DNA of 64,000 nucleotides from CAYFKJ01 sp964343605. GTDB taxonomy: Bacteria > Pseudomonadota > Alphaproteobacteria > UBA2966. Location of the stretch: positions 23,046-87,045 of the forward strand of contig CAYFKJ010000009.1 of assembly GCA_964343605.1 (NCBI GenBank), given 5' to 3'. The position numbers and the translations under genes were made by a program. Under the pieces are notes generated by a model that saw only the letters and a list, made by a program, of their open reading frames with translations, had not been told where the DNA came from and made no database searches. Of the stretch, positions 17,595-25,692 are shown piece by piece (within the stretch, counting starts at the first letter, position 1; each line of letters starts with the position of its first letter).

Positions 17595-19859
17595 CTAGAG
17601 AACAGACTCCGAAGTCAGCGTGCCGATGGCGGAAAGCAGGGTGTAGGCTGCAATGGCCAGGTTGTTTTCCGCCGTTACGGCGTCGGCGCGGGCGTCGGCC
17701 AGGGCCGTTTCTCCGGCCAGCACTTCGGTCAAGGACCGGTTGCCGAGCTTGCGTTCCTTCCGTGCGAGATCCAGGAACGCGGCTGCCAGTTCCGCCTGGT
17801 TGCGCAGTTGCGATGCCGTTAGGCGCGCCGTTTCGATTTGCCGCCAGGCGCTTTGCACGCGTTCGCGGACCAACGTGCGCGCTTCGTCCTGCCGCTGTGC
17901 GCTGGCAAGGTAGGCGTGCTTGCTCGCGTTGACGCTGTCGATGGCCGTACCGCCCAGATTGAAGGGAAACGTCAATTCCATGCGGACGATCTGCTCGCCC
18001 TTGAAGCCGATCGTGCCCGCGACATCCCGCTTCCACTTCGATTCTGCGATCAGGTTGAGTTCCGGATAGTAACCGGAAGCGGCCTGCCGTTTAGTTTCGT
18101 TCCGTGCGATTTCCGCCGCCAACCGGCTGGCTTCGAGCTGCGGGTTTGATTTGAGGGCGAGGTCGACGCCGGCTTCCAGGGTCGACGGCAGCTTGCCCTC
18201 CGCAACAGGCAGGATCGCGCCGTCGTGCAGAGTGGGAGGCGGGAGCGTTCCGAAAACGGCGAGGTAACGGTAACTGGCCGCCTCGAATGCGCCTTCGGCT
18301 CGGATTCGGCGGGCGGTGGCGCCGGCCAATTGGGCCTTGGCTTGAAGCAGGTCCGTGGCAAGGCCGCCGCCCCGTTTCACGCGGGCGTCCTCCAGCCTGC
18401 TTTGCCGTTTGATGTTCTGCTCCGATTGTCGGGCATAGAGCAGGGCCTGCCGGGTCGCTGAAAACTGGTAGTACGCTGAAATTCCCTCCAGCAAAACGCC
18501 CTGGACCGTACCGTCATAGACCGCTTCGATTTGTTCCAGAGCGAGTTCGGCTTGCGTTTCACTGGCTTCCGTTGCGCCGAAGTCCGTGAGAGGTTGGGTT
18601 ACCTTTAAATCGAATTCCCGGGTCGGCATATTGGTATCGGCAGTGCCTTCGCCCTTGTTTTGGCGCTCGTAGCCGTAAAAAGCGGTTATATCCACTGTGG
18701 GATAGTTCGCTTTCCGTGCCGCCAGCATCGACTGGCGGGAGGCTTCCACTTCCGCGGCCGTCGCCTTGAGCCTGGGGTGACCGCGCACGAGGCCCGAGAG
18801 CGCGAGTGATAGCTCGGCGGCCCGTTGTTGGCGCGCTTTTGCATCCATCGGGGGCGGCCAACGCGGATCGAACGGGGGCGCCGCCGATACAGATTCAACG
18901 TTCTGCCCGGCCCTTTCCGGCTTGGTTCGATGCTGGTCGGTTGCCTGGGCTGTTTGTGCCGGGCCGGCCTCCGGAGCCGATGGTATTGGGGATTTGACAG
19001 GCTGCGTCCGACTTTGCGGAACCGGTTTTTCAGCCTGGTTTTCCACTCGAGTCGAAACGCCGCTGACGCTGTCGTCCAGTTTCACGATCGCCGCCGGTGC
19101 CCCGGTGCCATATAGTTTGGCGAGAAGCTCTGCCCCCAGTTTGTCCAACTGACGTCCGCCGCCCCAGGCCCAGCCCGTACCCTCGGCTGGTGGGTCCGCA
19201 GGTAATCGTGCGGCGATATCCACCACCAGCCGATGGCCGCCATGCTCGTCGGGCCGCATCAGGTAGATTTTTGCCAAGCGGCTGTCGTTTTTCAGACCGA
19301 TCGTAAACTGGCCGCCCGCCACTCCATGTTTCCCTGAATATCGCACCTCCGAAATGTATTCGAGCTTGCGGCGGCCCAGCGGTTTCAGCCGATACGGCTG
19401 CAGGGCTGGGAATACGATGGTCAGGGAATCCTTTTGCGGCGATGTCCAATACCAGAAATCCAGCCGGCCGTTCAGGTCGAACACAAGCCGCTCGAAGCCC
19501 CTATGCTTTCCAAGACGGATTTTGTTGATGCCCGGACCGATGGTCGTTGCCCGGCTTGTTGTGGCGCGCTGTCCGGTTTGCTCTATCGGCGGAGTTTCAG
19601 CGGTGTCGTCCGGCCGCACCGCAGCCAGCCGCATCGGTTCGCCGGAAGCACGAGCACCTGCGGGAGCTGCAATCACCGGGCTTAAACTGATCTTGACCAC
19701 CGGCATGCCCGGTTGTCGCCACCACGATCCCACCGAGGAATTCCGGTTCGGCTCCGGCGGCCACGAGGCGCCGACCAGCGCGGAGATCAGGAACAGCGCC
19801 ACGAATAGTCTGAGCGCGCCTCTTCCCCTCAAGTTCCGACCCCGAACATGCCTTTTCAC
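17595..19859 (-). CDS. AMIN domain - TolC family outer membrane efflux fusion
   Basis: This 754-residue protein has an N-terminal export signal (hydrophobic run near residues 16-32). An AMIN-like beta domain follows at about 105-220 (GFERLVFDLNGRLDFWYW, GGQFTIGLKNDSRLAKIYLM, HRLVVDIAARLP). Then comes a Pro/Gln-rich linker and a full TolC-type coiled-coil domain from about 340 to the end, with two repeats of NP..EASRLAAEIARNE-like heptad helices. TolC proteins form the outer membrane channel of type I secretion and efflux pumps; AMIN domains bind peptidoglycan or target secretins and amidases. The combination is unusual. No inner membrane pump gene is adjacent. Confidence 0.85.
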   Translation of the reverse strand: MKRHVRGRNLRGRGALRLFVALFLISALVGASWPPEPNRNSSVGSWWRQPGMPVVKISLSPVIAAPAGARASGEPMRLAAVRPDDTAETPPIEQTGQRATTSRATTIGPGINKIRLGKHRGFERLVFDLNGRLDFWYWTSPQKDSLTIVFPALQPYRLKPLGRRKLEYISEVRYSGKHGVAGGQFTIGLKNDSRLAKIYLMRPDEHGGHRLVVDIAARLPADPPAEGTGWAWGGGRQLDKLGAELLAKLYGTGAPAAIVKLDDSVSGVSTRVENQAEKPVPQSRTQPVKSPIPSAPEAGPAQTAQATDQHRTKPERAGQNVESVSAAPPFDPRWPPPMDAKARQQRAAELSLALSGLVRGHPRLKATAAEVEASRQSMLAARKANYPTVDITAFYGYERQNKGEGTADTNMPTREFDLKVTQPLTDFGATEASETQAELALEQIEAVYDGTVQGVLLEGISAYYQFSATRQALLYARQSEQNIKRQSRLEDARVKRGGGLATDLLQAKAQLAGATARRIRAEGAFEAASYRYLAVFGTLPPPTLHDGAILPVAEGKLPSTLEAGVDLALKSNPQLEASRLAAEIARNETKRQAASGYYPELNLIAESKWKRDVAGTIGFKGEQIVRMELTFPFNLGGTAIDSVNASKHAYLASAQRQDEARTLVRERVQSAWRQIETARLTASQLRNQAELAAAFLDLARKERKLGNRSLTEVLAGETALADARADAVTAENNLAIAAYTLLSAIGTLTSESVL

Positions 19860-19953
19860 CCAATGGGTTGTTCCGGATTACGACCCTACTCAACGGGGTA
19901 TTTCATTGGAAGGAATTTCCTCCGTCCAGGCGGCCTTGTTATGGTTGGGGGTG

Positions 19954-21048
19954 ATGAGTAATCGAGCCATGTATATCGTTGCCGCCGACGCCTTGATCGA
20001 CGCGACCGGCGATCTTACGGCCAGCAAGGCGGCGCGGGATAAGCTTGACGCCGCCAATTGTCGCATCACCCACTTTGAGATTTCTTCCAGCGCCGATGGT
20101 TGGCAATCGGCTTTGCCGCCGAATAGGCTGCGTTGCGCATGCTCACCCATGACCGCAATCAATCGGGCGAAGGAGCTTTTCGCCACAGGCGAGGCCGATG
20201 CAATCGTCATCCACGGACGGGACTATCTGAAATCCGACTACCGGAACCGTAAAGCGAAACGCAACCGGCTCATGGAGATCTATGGCGAGGGGAAGGGGCA
20301 GATTCTTGACGGTTATGACGAGCTTGCCGGCGAATTTCTGAAGTTCTGGGGAATCGGCCTGGCAGAATTCCATCAGACCGCCGAAGCCATTTTCGAAAAC
20401 CATCTCAGGGTGTGGAAGACAGCGCATCCGAACGGGCCGTTTCCCGGACCAGAATGGTATGAGCCGATCTCCAAGCATTTTCGCGGCGTCGACTGCGCCA
20501 ACCCGTCCGTCGACTTCGAGGGCTGTTTGGTCGTTGCCGACGCCGGAGCCGTAAAGAAGTGCGGGTTCGACAAGGGCGCTCTGGTGCGGATCACGGGCTG
20601 TGCGGTGGAACAGGCCTGTGAAGACAGCCTGGAAACGATCCCGCAAATCGTCCCTTATGACCATCTCGCCCGCGCCTACCGGGATGCCTGCAGGGAGGCC
20701 GGAGCAGATTTCAGCGACCTGTTCCTTGCGAACCGGGCTTTGCTGGAGGTTTATACCTGTTATCCGGTGGTACCGATGGGATTTCTGTTGTCGAGCGGGA
20801 TGGTCGCGGATTTCTCGGAGATCGCCGAATTCGCAAACCGGCATGCCCTAACCGTTACGGGGGGACTCAATCTTGCGAAGGCACCGTGGAACAACACGAC
20901 ATTGCAGGCATTTGCCGCTATGAACGCGTCCCTGCTGTCGGACGACGCACCGCGCTACGGTGGCATTCACAGCGTCGGAGCGTTGGGATATTTACAGGCG
21001 TTCGCCGTCTTGGAGCGGACGGACAGCTCGATGATCCGGGCGGCCTAG
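19954..21048 (+). CDS. Divergent thiolase-like protein
   Basis: This 364-residue protein resembles the thiolase superfamily branch often labelled acetyl-CoA acetyltransferase. Visible landmarks are RAKELFATGEADAIVIHG at about residues 70-90, DFEGCLVVADAGAVKKCG in the middle, and TGGLNLAKAPWNNTTLQAF then YGGIHSVGALGYLQAF near the end, matching the C-terminal glycine-rich loops. The usual nucleophilic cysteine context is not obvious, so it may be non-catalytic or act in another acyl transfer. GGTTGGGGG precedes the ATG at 19954; the longer open frame upstream is antisense to the TolC-like gene and not credible. Confidence 0.7.
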   Translation: MSNRAMYIVAADALIDATGDLTASKAARDKLDAANCRITHFEISSSADGWQSALPPNRLRCACSPMTAINRAKELFATGEADAIVIHGRDYLKSDYRNRKAKRNRLMEIYGEGKGQILDGYDELAGEFLKFWGIGLAEFHQTAEAIFENHLRVWKTAHPNGPFPGPEWYEPISKHFRGVDCANPSVDFEGCLVVADAGAVKKCGFDKGALVRITGCAVEQACEDSLETIPQIVPYDHLARAYRDACREAGADFSDLFLANRALLEVYTCYPVVPMGFLLSSGMVADFSEIAEFANRHALTVTGGLNLAKAPWNNTTLQAFAAMNASLLSDDAPRYGGIHSVGALGYLQAFAVLERTDSSMIRAA

Positions 21049-21836
21049 GAGTCTTCGGCCTTCTTGGCTTCCTCGAATTCCTTCAGGATGATCTGCCGTT
21101 CCTCCTGCTTGAGCTTGCGCCAAATGACGTTCATGTTGCGCTTCACTCGCTTCAGCCCCTTGAGGAAGGCTTTACCGTACTGGCGGTAGGCGTCCATCTG
21201 GTTTTCCTGAATAACGCCGCTGCCGACGCTATAGGCGTACCCGAGAATTTCGTTGGCTTCCGGATAGGTTTCCATCGCCCCATATTCGTTGAGAATCTCA
21301 ACATCTGCCGAAGTCAATCGGGCCGGATTGGCGGAACTCAGAAAATCCTTCCATTTCTGGACCACGGCGGCTTTTCTTGCCGCTTCAGCGGCTTCTCTAG
21401 CCTTGCGCTCCGCGATGGTTGCCTTTTCCTCTTCCGTCAGCAAACCTTGCTCGGAGGACGTCTGTGCGATTTGCACGTCGGGGACGGCGCGATCCGTGGT
21501 CAGGTGGTCTGTTTGAACGGCTCCGCGCACGGCCGGCTGAGCTTTCGCCAATTTCCGGAATTTGGAGCGTTTGAATTCCTCACACCAGCCCGGTGTGTGG
21601 CGTTCATCGGTGCAGATGAATGTTTTCAACGCACTGGACATGTTGCGGGCTTGATCAGCACCCATGTTGGACGGCAGGACTTCAGCCCTGGCCGGTGCGG
21701 AGATCAAAGGGAGGGACAAGATAAGCGCAAAAAGCCCCATAAACTTTCCGCCAAATACCAAGTGCCGGAAGTTTTTGGGCAGTTCGCTCAAATAATCAAA
21801 AGAAGAGTGATAGAAAACTGTTTTCGTCTCGCGCAT
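21045..21836 (-). CDS. Exported protein of unknown function
   Basis: This 263-residue protein is not recognised. From about residue 33 it has a signal-peptide-like stretch (MGLFALILSLPLISAPARA), then a short cysteine pair region (FICTDERHTPGWCEEF), a charged Glu/Ala/Lys helix around 145-165, and a Sel1-like helical segment (EILGYAYSVGSGVIQENQMD). The ATG at 21836 has AAGGG upstream; the ATG at 21740 would put the signal peptide at the very N-terminus and may be the real start. The end overlaps the convergent thiolase-like gene by four bases. Confidence 0.65.
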   Translation of the reverse strand: MRETKTVFYHSSFDYLSELPKNFRHLVFGGKFMGLFALILSLPLISAPARAEVLPSNMGADQARNMSSALKTFICTDERHTPGWCEEFKRSKFRKLAKAQPAVRGAVQTDHLTTDRAVPDVQIAQTSSEQGLLTEEEKATIAERKAREAAEAARKAAVVQKWKDFLSSANPARLTSADVEILNEYGAMETYPEANEILGYAYSVGSGVIQENQMDAYRQYGKAFLKGLKRVKRNMNVIWRKLKQEERQIILKEFEEAKKAEDS

Positions 21837-22076
21837 CAATCTTACCCTTCGATGGTTCGTCTGCCGTGGCCCTTAAGGCTTTAGGTACGTAACTTTGCGT
21901 CCCTCCGTTTCCGGAGGTTTGCCATTTCGAGGACAATCAAACCGATTGTCGAACACTACTCTAGATCAGTCTTAAGCAACCGTTAATGCGGTTGTCTGCC
22001 GCATATGGTCATCGACGGATCGGTTTCAAGTCCCTTCCGAAGGATTATTAGTGCGGAATTTGGGCAAATTTTAGAC
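21837..22076. other. Intergenic stretch without recognised content
   Basis: Together with the terminator next to it this forms about 300 bases without a gene. It is AT-richer than the flanks and should contain the promoter of the leftward exported-protein gene. I see no RNA gene or repeat in it. Confidence 0.5.
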
Positions 22077-22109
22077 AAAAAAAAGGGCTGCCGGTGGTCC
22101 CGGCAGCCC
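22077..22109 (-). terminator. Intrinsic terminator of the rhodanese gene
   Basis: Perfect 10-bp arms (GGGCTGCCGG at 22085-22094, CCGGCAGCCC at 22100-22109) enclose a 5-base loop. On the minus strand the hairpin is followed by eight T residues (A run at 22077-22084 on the plus strand). It lies 29 bases past the stop of the rhodanese gene. Confidence 0.92.
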
Positions 22110-22137
22110 TTTAGGCCGTTTTATTGGCCGGATCGTC

Positions 22138-22731
22138 CTACATCGAGCCTTCAACCACTGTCAGGCCGACCGATTCCCAGCCGTTCATGCCATTGCGGTA
22201 GTAGCTTATCTTTGAAGCCGGATAGCCTTCGCGCAGCATGGCCCGGATGGCCGTCGGAGATTGACCGCACCACAGGCCGTTGCAGAACAACATAACGTTC
22301 TTTGCGCTACCGCAGTCCCACTTGTCGCCCGATTTGGCACAGCCGAGTTCGTCCAGACGGCCAGCGACTTCCGTGAACGGTATGTTCTTGGCGCCGGGGA
22401 TGGTCCCGCGGACATGCCATTCAACCGTGCGGGCGTCGATGAGCAGACCTTTTTTCTCTTTCAGGAAATTGATGACCTCAAGCTCGCCAACCGTCGCAAC
22501 GCCGGGTGCGACTTGGACGGGTTGAATGCAAAACGGTGGACATTTCCGCGAGGTTTTCGCAAATGCCGGATTGATCGTGTTGTCGCCGTCGGGGTTACGT
22601 TTGATGACGACGTCACCATCGTCCGTCGGGACCGTGATGGAGGATAGTTCCTTGGTAATGCGGACTTCCGCCGCCATCGCCGAAACGGACCCCAAACAGA
22701 TCGCCAATGCCAGTGCTAACAATGTTCTCAT
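22138..22731 (-). CDS. Periplasmic rhodanese-like protein
   Basis: This 197-residue protein starts with a clear signal peptide (MRTLLALALAICLGSVSAMA). It contains a rhodanese domain from about residue 85: GLLIDARTVEWHVRGTIPGA, then a cysteine loop VMLFCNGLWCGQSPTAIRA where the active-site cysteine lies. Two more cysteines (RKCPPFC) precede the domain. It should handle sulfur or redox chemistry in the periplasm. The ATG at 22731 with AAGGA upstream is clearly better than the longer frame. A strong terminator follows the gene. Confidence 0.88.
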   Translation of the reverse strand: MRTLLALALAICLGSVSAMAAEVRITKELSSITVPTDDGDVVIKRNPDGDNTINPAFAKTSRKCPPFCIQPVQVAPGVATVGELEVINFLKEKKGLLIDARTVEWHVRGTIPGAKNIPFTEVAGRLDELGCAKSGDKWDCGSAKNVMLFCNGLWCGQSPTAIRAMLREGYPASKISYYRNGMNGWESVGLTVVEGSM

Positions 22732-22845
22732 TATTTCGTCCTTCCCGTTGTTGATTTCCCCATTGTAGTTCTGCGTACAAGCTTGGCCATCGTCGGAGCG
22801 ATTTGAGCCGGTACCAATGACCCCGGTCAATCGTCCACTGACGGC

Positions 22846-23052
22846 CTAGCAGTCGTCTTCGCCTAGTTCTTCTTCCTCTTCTTCCTCTTCCTTCGGTTTG
22901 GTCTGCGCCACCAGCAGCTCAGAGCGTTCGGTGGCAGAGCCTTTGGAGCCGATTTCCGGAAGCGTCCAAGTCGGCCCCGTTGCCGCGTTAGCGCCGCCTG
23001 CGGCGAATAACAGGGATGCCATTAAAGCGAGGAGAATGGTGCCAATCTTCAT
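22846..23052 (-). CDS. Small exported Glu-rich protein
   Basis: This 68-residue protein has a signal peptide (KIGTILLALMASLLFAAGGANA) followed by a short polar region and an acidic tail containing eight consecutive Glu and ending in EDDC. It is not a known family to me. It lies 114 bases upstream of the rhodanese gene on the same strand, so both exported proteins may be co-expressed. The acidic tail with a terminal cysteine could bind metal; that is speculation. Confidence 0.6.
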   Translation of the reverse strand: MKIGTILLALMASLLFAAGGANAATGPTWTLPEIGSKGSATERSELLVAQTKPKEEEEEEEELGEDDC

Positions 23053-23263
23053 GGAGGGGGGATCCTGAAAAGCCATATATTCGCAAAAGCTAAAATAACA
23101 CACAAAATATACTGTGGAAATAATTGTTTTAAGTGAAACCTAAAAACCGCTTCAGTCCAAGTTTGCGTTGGCACCACATGAAACATACCTTACTGGAGTT
23201 ACGGGCGGAAATGGTGGTAGATGTGTAATCAATTGAGTGCCCAATGCAGTATCCGTGACGGTT

Positions 23264-23776
23264 ATGGCTTCAGACGAGCAAAAGCGGGAAACGTTACGCG
23301 CGCGCGTGTCCGAAACGACGATTAACGACGTCACCCTGCTTTCTACCGATTATTGCAACCACCTCAACGAAGTCGTCATGATGATCGGCATGGTCGCCGA
23401 CGTTCCGGAAATGCTCGATGACGTGCGCAGCTGGAAACCGCGCAGCTATCAGGAGCATTTTGAAATGAGCGGCCTGTCGATCGGGCCGCTCGCGATCGAA
23501 GCTTATGACAACTGCGAAGCCAAGTACCGCAACGCTTTCGACAGTGATGTCGCCGCCTTCAATGCCCGGGTCGCTGAGGGAACCGAAGAGATTGCCAATG
23601 CCGTTGATACGGGTGATGCCGAATTTTTGTCCTTTTCGGCGAACGCGCTTTCAACGGAACTGCAGGCCATGATCGACAGCCTCGGCGCCATCATTCACGG
23701 TTCGACGGATCGGCACGCATCGCCGGACGACGATGCCGACGGCCTCTCGCAGGACGACATCGACGCCTTGTTTTGA
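23264..23776 (+). CDS. Unknown helical protein with C-terminal LSQDDIDALF peptide
   Basis: This 170-residue protein is predicted to be mostly helical and is not assigned to a family. Its last residues, LSQDDIDALF, resemble the short peptide at the N-terminus of FliM (LSQxEIDALL) that binds phosphorylated CheY; CheZ ends in a comparable motif. So it may dock to a CheY-like response regulator, perhaps as a phosphatase or adaptor. Start at the ATG at 23264 (MASDEQKRETL); a GTG nine codons upstream is possible. No chemotaxis gene is adjacent in the window. Confidence 0.65.
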   Translation: MASDEQKRETLRARVSETTINDVTLLSTDYCNHLNEVVMMIGMVADVPEMLDDVRSWKPRSYQEHFEMSGLSIGPLAIEAYDNCEAKYRNAFDSDVAAFNARVAEGTEEIANAVDTGDAEFLSFSANALSTELQAMIDSLGAIIHGSTDRHASPDDDADGLSQDDIDALF

Positions 23777-23953
23777 ACGAATTCGGGTCAAAAGGTTGAT
23801 CCGGCCCGGCTGAAGATGCTATTTCATGCGCCGAGTTCCGGCTGGCCGGACGCTGCCTGTCGGAACTCCATCGATTGAACGAAATTCGCTTGCCTTGCCC
23901 GTTTTCCCGCCGGGCGGAACACGATAGCTGAACGCCGCGCACGGAGGATTACA

Positions 23954-24187
23954 ATGGCCCGCCGGAAAAAACGGACGAAAGTCACCTCTGTCATGTTCAA
24001 TGTGGTTTATGCCGACGGGACCTTGAGTTCCAACCGACGCGTATCCAGCGACCTTCTGGAGGATCCCTTCGGGACCGACCCCAAGGAACTCGCCATTCAG
24101 GCCATCCAGGATCAGGACAACCGGGTTGCCGAGCGTTCCGGACAGCCGGCCCGAGAAATCAAATCCGTGACGAGGGTGAAAACCTGA
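23954..24187 (+). CDS. Small conserved-looking basic protein
   Basis: This 77-residue protein begins with a basic run (ARRKKRTKV) and continues with a short alternating beta-like stretch (VTSVMFNVVYADGTLSSNRRV). A good ribosome binding site (GGAGGA) precedes the ATG at 23954, and codon use looks like that of neighbours, so I believe it is real. The family and function are unknown. It precedes the hydrolase/CMD pair by about 55 bases. Confidence 0.6.
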   Translation: MARRKKRTKVTSVMFNVVYADGTLSSNRRVSSDLLEDPFGTDPKELAIQAIQDQDNRVAERSGQPAREIKSVTRVKT

Positions 24188-24242
24188 ACACTTTCGAGAC
24201 TGCCGTTGTAGAGGCAATCCGAAATTTTACTTTGGGGGCAAC

Positions 24243-25136
24243 ATGAGCCGCGTTGCCGCGAACGGCGTCAGCCTCGAATACGAAGAATTCGGCGATCCCG
24301 CCCATCCGGCGCTATTGTTGATCATTGGTTTCGGCTTGCAAATGACCGGTTGGCCGGTTGACCTTTGCCGGGGGCTGGCGGCGAAGGGCTTCCGGGTCGT
24401 TCGTTTTGACAATCGCGACACCGGGCTGTCACAGAAATTCGACGCCTACGGAGTGCCGGATCTGGTTGCGGCCTCCGCCGCTGCCGCTGCCGGGAAACAT
24501 GTGGAAGCTTCTTACACGGAAGACGACATGGCGGATGACGCCGCCGGATTGTTGAGGGTTTTGGGTATTGAAAGGGCTGTCGTCGGCGGAATGTCGATGG
24601 GTGGCCGCATCGCCCAGCGCATGGCGCTGCGTCATCCTGAACTGATTTCCGGTCTGGCGATCATGATGAGCACGTCGGGCGCGCCAGGGCTTCCGGCAGG
24701 CGATGAACGGGTGCGCCAGGTGTTGTTCGAAGCGCCGGAAGATCCTACAGATCGGGATTGTATCATCGACTTGGGTCTCAGGATTTTCCAAGCCATCCGA
24801 AGTCCCGGTTTCGATGCCGATCTGGAGGATTTCCGGCGAAAGCTGAATGCGGACCTCGACCGCACCATGTATTTGGAGGGCTACGCCCGCAATCTCCTAG
24901 CCATGATCGCCGCGCCGCCCTTTCACGAAGATCTCGACGACATATCCGCACCGACCTTGGTGCTGCACGGCTCCGACGACCTCGTTATTCCGGCCGCCGC
25001 AGGTGCAGACATTGCCGCCCGAATTCCCGGCGCCGAACTGCGGGTCGTCGAGGGCTGGGGACATGAAGTATTCTCGCCGGGCGTCGCACCTGTCTTGATC
25101 GACGCCATTTCAACGCACTTCAAGGACAAGCCATGA
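24243..25136 (+). CDS. Alpha/beta hydrolase
   Basis: This 297-residue protein has the alpha/beta hydrolase layout: RFDNRDTGLSQ after the oxyanion region, the nucleophile elbow GMSMGG with Ser118, an acid in LHGSDDLVIP and a histidine in GWGHEVF. The NRDTGLS segment resembles aclacinomycin methylesterase-like and related esterases. GGGGG precedes the ATG at 24243. Its stop overlaps the start of the carboxymuconolactone-decarboxylase-like gene (ATGA), so the two work together or at least are made together. Confidence 0.9.
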   Translation: MSRVAANGVSLEYEEFGDPAHPALLLIIGFGLQMTGWPVDLCRGLAAKGFRVVRFDNRDTGLSQKFDAYGVPDLVAASAAAAAGKHVEASYTEDDMADDAAGLLRVLGIERAVVGGMSMGGRIAQRMALRHPELISGLAIMMSTSGAPGLPAGDERVRQVLFEAPEDPTDRDCIIDLGLRIFQAIRSPGFDADLEDFRRKLNADLDRTMYLEGYARNLLAMIAAPPFHEDLDDISAPTLVLHGSDDLVIPAAAGADIAARIPGAELRVVEGWGHEVFSPGVAPVLIDAISTHFKDKP

Positions 25137-25690
25137 GCTTTCTCAAATCCCAGCCCGATGCCGATCTGAAAATGGTCCTTCGCCTTGATCCCGCTTTGGG
25201 CGTTCCCTTTGCGGAATATCATGAGGCCTTGCTGCGCGGGCCGTCACCTTTCACGGTCGGCGAACGAGAACTGATCGGCGCCTATGTTTCCGGTCTGAAC
25301 GCTTGCGATTTCTGCTACGGCGAACATGCGGCCGTTGCAGCGGCTTTCGGCGTCGACGAAGGGGTCTTCGAACCCCTGATGGACGATTTTGATAGCGCCG
25401 ATCTGCCGGAAAAAATAAAAGCCGTCTTGCGGTACGTGAAGAAGCTTAATGACCAGCCGGACAAAATGACCCAGGCCGACGCCGATGCAGTGTTTGCGGC
25501 AGGCTGGGACGACACCGCGCTCTACCACGCTGCCTCCATCTGTGCGCTTTTCAATATGAACAACCGCATCATCAACGGCCTGGGCATTCCGCCGCACGAG
25601 CCGGCAAAGCTCAAGAATACAGTGGAACGGCTTCATGCCGACGGCTACGCCAGTACGGCGCGTTTCGTCGAGGGTGGCTGGGACGAATAA
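25133..25690 (+). CDS. AhpD-like / carboxymuconolactone decarboxylase family protein
   Basis: This 185-residue protein carries the redox motif CDFCYGEH (Cys58, Cys61, His65) of AhpD-type alkylhydroperoxidases and peroxidase-related enzymes. Both cysteines are coded normally. Such proteins reduce peroxides through a CxxC pair, often with a separate electron donor. It is coupled to the hydrolase upstream and converges with the ATPase gene, two bases away. Confidence 0.88.
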   Translation: MSFLKSQPDADLKMVLRLDPALGVPFAEYHEALLRGPSPFTVGERELIGAYVSGLNACDFCYGEHAAVAAAFGVDEGVFEPLMDDFDSADLPEKIKAVLRYVKKLNDQPDKMTQADADAVFAAGWDDTALYHAASICALFNMNNRIINGLGIPPHEPAKLKNTVERLHADGYASTARFVEGGWDE

Positions 25691-25692
25691 CT

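Noticed and set aside
19354..19953. Long rightward open frame before the thiolase-like gene
   Set aside because: It lies antisense to the AMIN-TolC gene and has no ribosome binding site or family similarity.
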